DNA from: Monosporascus cannonballus
Taxonomy: Eukaryota; Ascomycota; Sordariomycetes; Xylariales
Length of the DNA stretch: 10,424 bases
Direction of reading: 5' to 3'
Assembly (NCBI GenBank): GCA_004154925.1
Contig: QJNS01000568.1
Span: forward strand, 1 to 10,424
In this document: one piece after another, positions 8,420 through 10,424 of the stretch
How positions within the stretch are numbered: the first letter of the stretch is position 1
Layout: each line of letters begins with the position of its first letter
Translations under genes and position numbers: made by a program
The notes under the pieces: generated by a model
Databases searched by the model: none
Told to the model about the DNA's origin: nothing
The model's input: only the letters and a program-made list of their open reading frames with translations

Positions 8420-8515
8420 AGTACCGTGTACCTACTTATTTTATTTGTGCATGCACTGTGTATTATACGTGCCTGACTCGGTACCTAGGTAGGTAGGTAC
8501 CTAAGTGCATGCGGG
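8420..8515 (+). promoter_or_regulatory. Cluster of palindromes upstream of LCB1
   Basis: Within 100 bp there is a perfect GTGCATGCAC (8447-8456), a second GTGCATGC (8505-8512), a perfect TACCTAGGTA (8482-8491) and a perfect TAGGTACCTA (8494-8503). The last two are linked by GGTA units, so the stretch 8480-8503 is nearly self-complementary. The cluster lies about 390-480 bp before the LCB1 ATG, a plausible activating-sequence position. The binding factor is unknown. Confidence 0.35.
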
Positions 8516-8533
8516 TACACATCGCATGGTCAA

Positions 8534-8580
8534 CCAATTAGCACCCTGATGTATGTCTATGCCATTAAAGTTAGGCCAAT
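8534..8580 (+). promoter_or_regulatory. Two CCAAT boxes upstream of LCB1
   Basis: CCAAT occurs at 8534-8538 and 8576-8580 on the coding strand, with a third copy at 8808-8812 nearer the gene. Such boxes bind the HAP/CBC complex in filamentous fungi, but the pentamer is short and chance occurrence is likely. Confidence 0.2.
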
Positions 8581-8706
8581 CTGGCGCGACACAGGCACAA
8601 GGATCCGCGACTCCTCCTCTGTCGTGGCTGCGTGTGGTTGGGGGGGTCCCCTTGCTTGAACTTCCTTCAGTTCCAGGTTTGTGATAGACCTCATGCGAGC
8701 CCGTAG

Positions 8707-8898
8707 ATGCAGGTACCAAACGTCGCTCATGCTCCCCACGCGCTAGTCTGCCATCCTACATTTGTCATAGCAGTAGACTCCAACCACGCATATTTACCTA
8801 CACAATCACCAATGCCTGCCTCCCTGATCTCTCGTGACTTGACGGTTTCCGTATTGCGCGACAGTCACTTTAGCCTTCACATAAGCGAGGAGGAATAG
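8707..8898 (+). promoter_or_regulatory. Candidate uORF ending 5 bases before the LCB1 start codon
   Basis: An ATG at 8707 opens 63 codons in a different frame from LCB1 and stops at TAG 8896-8898, leaving five bases before the LCB1 ATG at 8904. A shorter version starts at the in-frame ATG at 8812 (28 codons). A separate five-codon uORF lies at 8729-8746. The translated product has no recognisable domain. If the mRNA starts upstream of 8812, ribosomes would end almost at the main start, a layout suited to leaky scanning or reinitiation. Confidence 0.35.
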
Positions 8899-8903
8899 CA
8901 GCA

Positions 8904-10406
8904 ATGGATCTACACGAGGCGCAGGCCTCCTTGCAGGCCTCGGTGCACGAAATCTTTCAGGCTTTCCAGAAGGTACCCGGGAGCGCTGTCCTGATCCGAT
9001 ATATCCAATCGAGCTACCAAAACGACCCTGTACGGTCTGCAATAGAGCTTATCCTCGTCATATTCTTCGTCCGATACATACTATCGCCCTCCTATCCTAC
9101 ACATGGACCCAACTACGTCAAGCTCCGGGAAGACGAGATAGACGAGCTCGTGAGAGAATGGGAACCCGAGCCGCTGGCTTCTCATCAGACTACCTTCGAA
9201 GAAGCCGAAGCGGAGAAATTACCCGTAATCGTCGGGTAAGTTGCGCAGTTGTGGATGGAATAGGGGTAGTTGCTGACCCCCGAGCTGCTATAGAGCGACC
9301 GGCCCCAAGTCGAAGCTGTCCAACGGAAAGACGGTCACGAACCTCGCCACGTACAATTTCTATAACTTCAATGCCAATGAAACCATCAAGGAGAAAGCCA
9401 TACAGACGTTACGCACGTACGGGGTTGGTCCCTGTGGCCCTCCCCAGTTTTACGGCACCCAGGATGTCCACATGAAGACCGAAGCCGACATTGCTGCGTT
9501 CCTCGGTACTCAAAGCAGCATTGTATACGCTCATGCCTATTCTACCATAACGGGTGCCCTCCCGTCGTTTTGCAAGCGCGGTGATGTTATTGTAGCCGAT
9601 AAGATGGTCAATCTCTCGATCCGGAACGGGTTGGAGGCCTCTAGGAGCAATATCAAGTGGTACAAACATAACGACATGGAAGAATTGGAGAGGATTCTGA
9701 AAACTGTCGCCGAGGAGCAGGCCAAGAAGAAGATCCTAACTAGGAGGTTTATCGTTACGGAGGGCCTTTTTGAAATGGTTGGGGACAACGTCGACCTTCC
9801 GAAGCTTGTACGTCTCCTCCCTCTCGCCCTCATGCCATTTCCAAAGCCGTACTTATCTGCCTACCTGCCTATCAACCTACATGTGGCGCGTTGACTGACA
9901 GTGGAGATTGGCAGATCGAGTTGAAAGAGAAATACAAGTTCCGCATTGTACTTGACGAGACGTGGTCGTTTGGAGTGCTCGGCCGAACAGGACGGGGACT
10001 CACCGAAGCACAGAATGTCGACCCGTCACAGGTCGACATGATCATTGGCTCCCTGGCCGGACCTCTCTGTGCGGCTGGTGGATTCTGCGCCGGCTCGCGA
10101 GACGTCGTGGAGCATCAGCGCATCAACGCCATCTCATACACGTTTTCGGCTGCTCTGCCGGCGATGTCTACAGTGACGGCCAGTGAGACTCTGAACTTGT
10201 TGCAATCGAACCCCGAAATTCTTGCTCAGTGCCGCGAGAACATCAAGGCAATGAGAGCGCAGCTGGATCCTCGGAGCGATTGGGTTATGTGCACAAGTCA
10301 CCCAGAGAACCCGGTTATGTTGCTAGTGTTCAAGCCCGATGTTGTGCAGTCAAGGCGGTTAAACTATGAGGATCAAGAGCGCCTGTTTCAAGACTGTGTA
10401 GACGAG
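8904..10406 (+). CDS. LCB1: Serine palmitoyltransferase subunit 1 (Lcb1), 3'-truncated by the window
   Basis: ER-membrane enzyme that condenses L-serine with palmitoyl-CoA to 3-ketosphinganine, the committed step of sphingolipid synthesis; Lcb1 pairs with the catalytic Lcb2. Exons 8904-9235, 9294-9807 and 9915-10406 give 446 residues. Family proteins have about 500-560, so the C-terminal part is beyond the window. One membrane segment is visible at about 45-62 (IELILVIFFVRYIL). The alpha-oxoamine synthase fold follows: TNLATYNFYNFN (126-137), YGVGPCGPPQFYGT (153-166), RRFIVTEGLFE and DETWSFGVLGRTGRG (296-310). In SLAGPLCAAGGF (328-339) the PLP-binding lysine of catalytic relatives is replaced by Gly331, and the DExHSxG histidine is Trp299; both fit Lcb1 rather than Lcb2. 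Cys158 matches human SPTLC1 Cys133, altered in HSAN1. The start has a good context (GCAATGG) and opens the conserved N-terminus. Confidence 0.95.
9236..9293 (+). other. Intron 1 of LCB1 (58 bp)
   Basis: Donor GTAAGT at 9236, branch site GCTGAC, and acceptor TATAG ending at 9293. It is phase 2 and joins KLPVIV, a split Gly codon, and ATGPKSKLSNG. The overlapping AG two bases later would break the frame, which fixes the acceptor at 9292-9293. Confidence 0.92.
9808..9914 (+). other. Intron 2 of LCB1 (107 bp)
   Basis: Donor GTACGT at 9808, branch site GACTGAC, and acceptor GGCAG ending at 9914. It is phase 0 and joins NVDLPKL to IELKEKYKFR, continuous with the family. Read-through reaches a stop at about 9892-9894. 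Confidence 0.93.
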
Positions 10407-10424
10407 GTATGTTCCTGGAAAGAC
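10407..10424 (+). other. Intron 3 of LCB1, first 18 bases only
   Basis: Exon 3 ends in GAC GAG at 10406 in phase 0 and is followed by GTATGT, a standard fungal donor. The window ends before any branch site or acceptor. The family continues here with a conserved A-N-G-V-L-type segment, which is absent if the frame is read onward. Confidence 0.8.

Larger units (their letters stand above)
6696..8903. other. 2.2-kb spacer between sds23 and LCB1 without a recognisable gene
   Basis: The spacer holds the tandem repeat near 6802, several overlapping ORFs of 60-117 codons on both strands, and the LCB1 upstream region from about 8400. None of the ORFs shows a domain I can name with confidence. The longest, on the minus strand at 7225-7578, contains a hydrophobic strand and a good GTAAGT donor at 7323-7318 and might be an exon remnant. 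No inverted terminal repeats, transposase motifs or tRNA were seen. A promoter this long would be unusual, so a lost, non-coding or lineage-specific gene remains possible. Confidence 0.5.

Noticed and set aside
6696..8903. Transposon remnant or RIP-mutated repeat filling the large spacer
   Set aside because: No terminal repeats, target-site duplications, transposase or reverse transcriptase motifs were seen, and the composition is not markedly AT-shifted. A repeat search against the genome would decide.
1..10424. A biosynthetic gene cluster or other undescribed multigene system
   Set aside because: All three genes are conserved housekeeping genes with unrelated cellular roles and ordinary intron structure. 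Nothing links them functionally.
1..10424. CRISPR array, phage or bacterial operon features
   Set aside because: No regularly spaced direct repeats, and the spliced genes with fungal branch sites exclude a prokaryotic origin.

Overview
The window looks like nuclear DNA of a filamentous ascomycete (Pezizomycotina, probably Sordariomycetes). Three housekeeping proteins of fungal type are interrupted by short GT-AG introns (57-229 bp) with CTAAC or CTGAC branch sites 10-25 bases before the acceptor. Intergenic distances are 1.4-2.2 kb, and nothing has operon, Shine-Dalgarno or phage character. The class-level placement is an inference from protein resemblance, not a computed result.

Layout. Positions 1-87 are a pure poly-C run that looks like a contig-end artefact. 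Positions 105-3484 (minus strand) hold most of a karyopherin beta / importin beta-3 gene (Kap121/Pse1 family). Four exons are visible and the C-terminal part lies beyond the poly-C end. Positions 3485-5092 are a divergent intergenic region: Kap121 promoter, an AT-rich stretch, and the leader of the next gene with a likely 5'UTR intron and short uORFs. Positions 5093-6695 (plus strand) hold a complete three-exon gene for the four-CBS-domain protein Sds23/Moc1, 487 residues. Positions 6696-8903 are a 2.2-kb spacer with a 9-bp tandem repeat, a weak unassigned ORF on the minus strand, a cluster of palindromes, and a candidate uORF ending five bases before the next start codon. Positions 8904-10406 (plus strand) hold the first three exons (446 residues) of LCB1, the non-catalytic subunit of serine palmitoyltransferase. 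The window ends inside its third intron.

The genes act separately: nuclear import (Kap121), nutrient and phosphatase signalling at mitosis (Sds23), and the first step of sphingolipid synthesis at the ER (Lcb1). Their adjacency does not indicate a pathway or a biosynthetic cluster. I found no undescribed system. The points worth checking are the homopolymer at the contig end, the uORF-bearing leaders of sds23 and LCB1, the repeated palindromes upstream of two genes, and the possible gene remnant in the large spacer.

All exon borders were read by eye from splice motifs, reading-phase arithmetic and remembered family conservation. No alignment was run.
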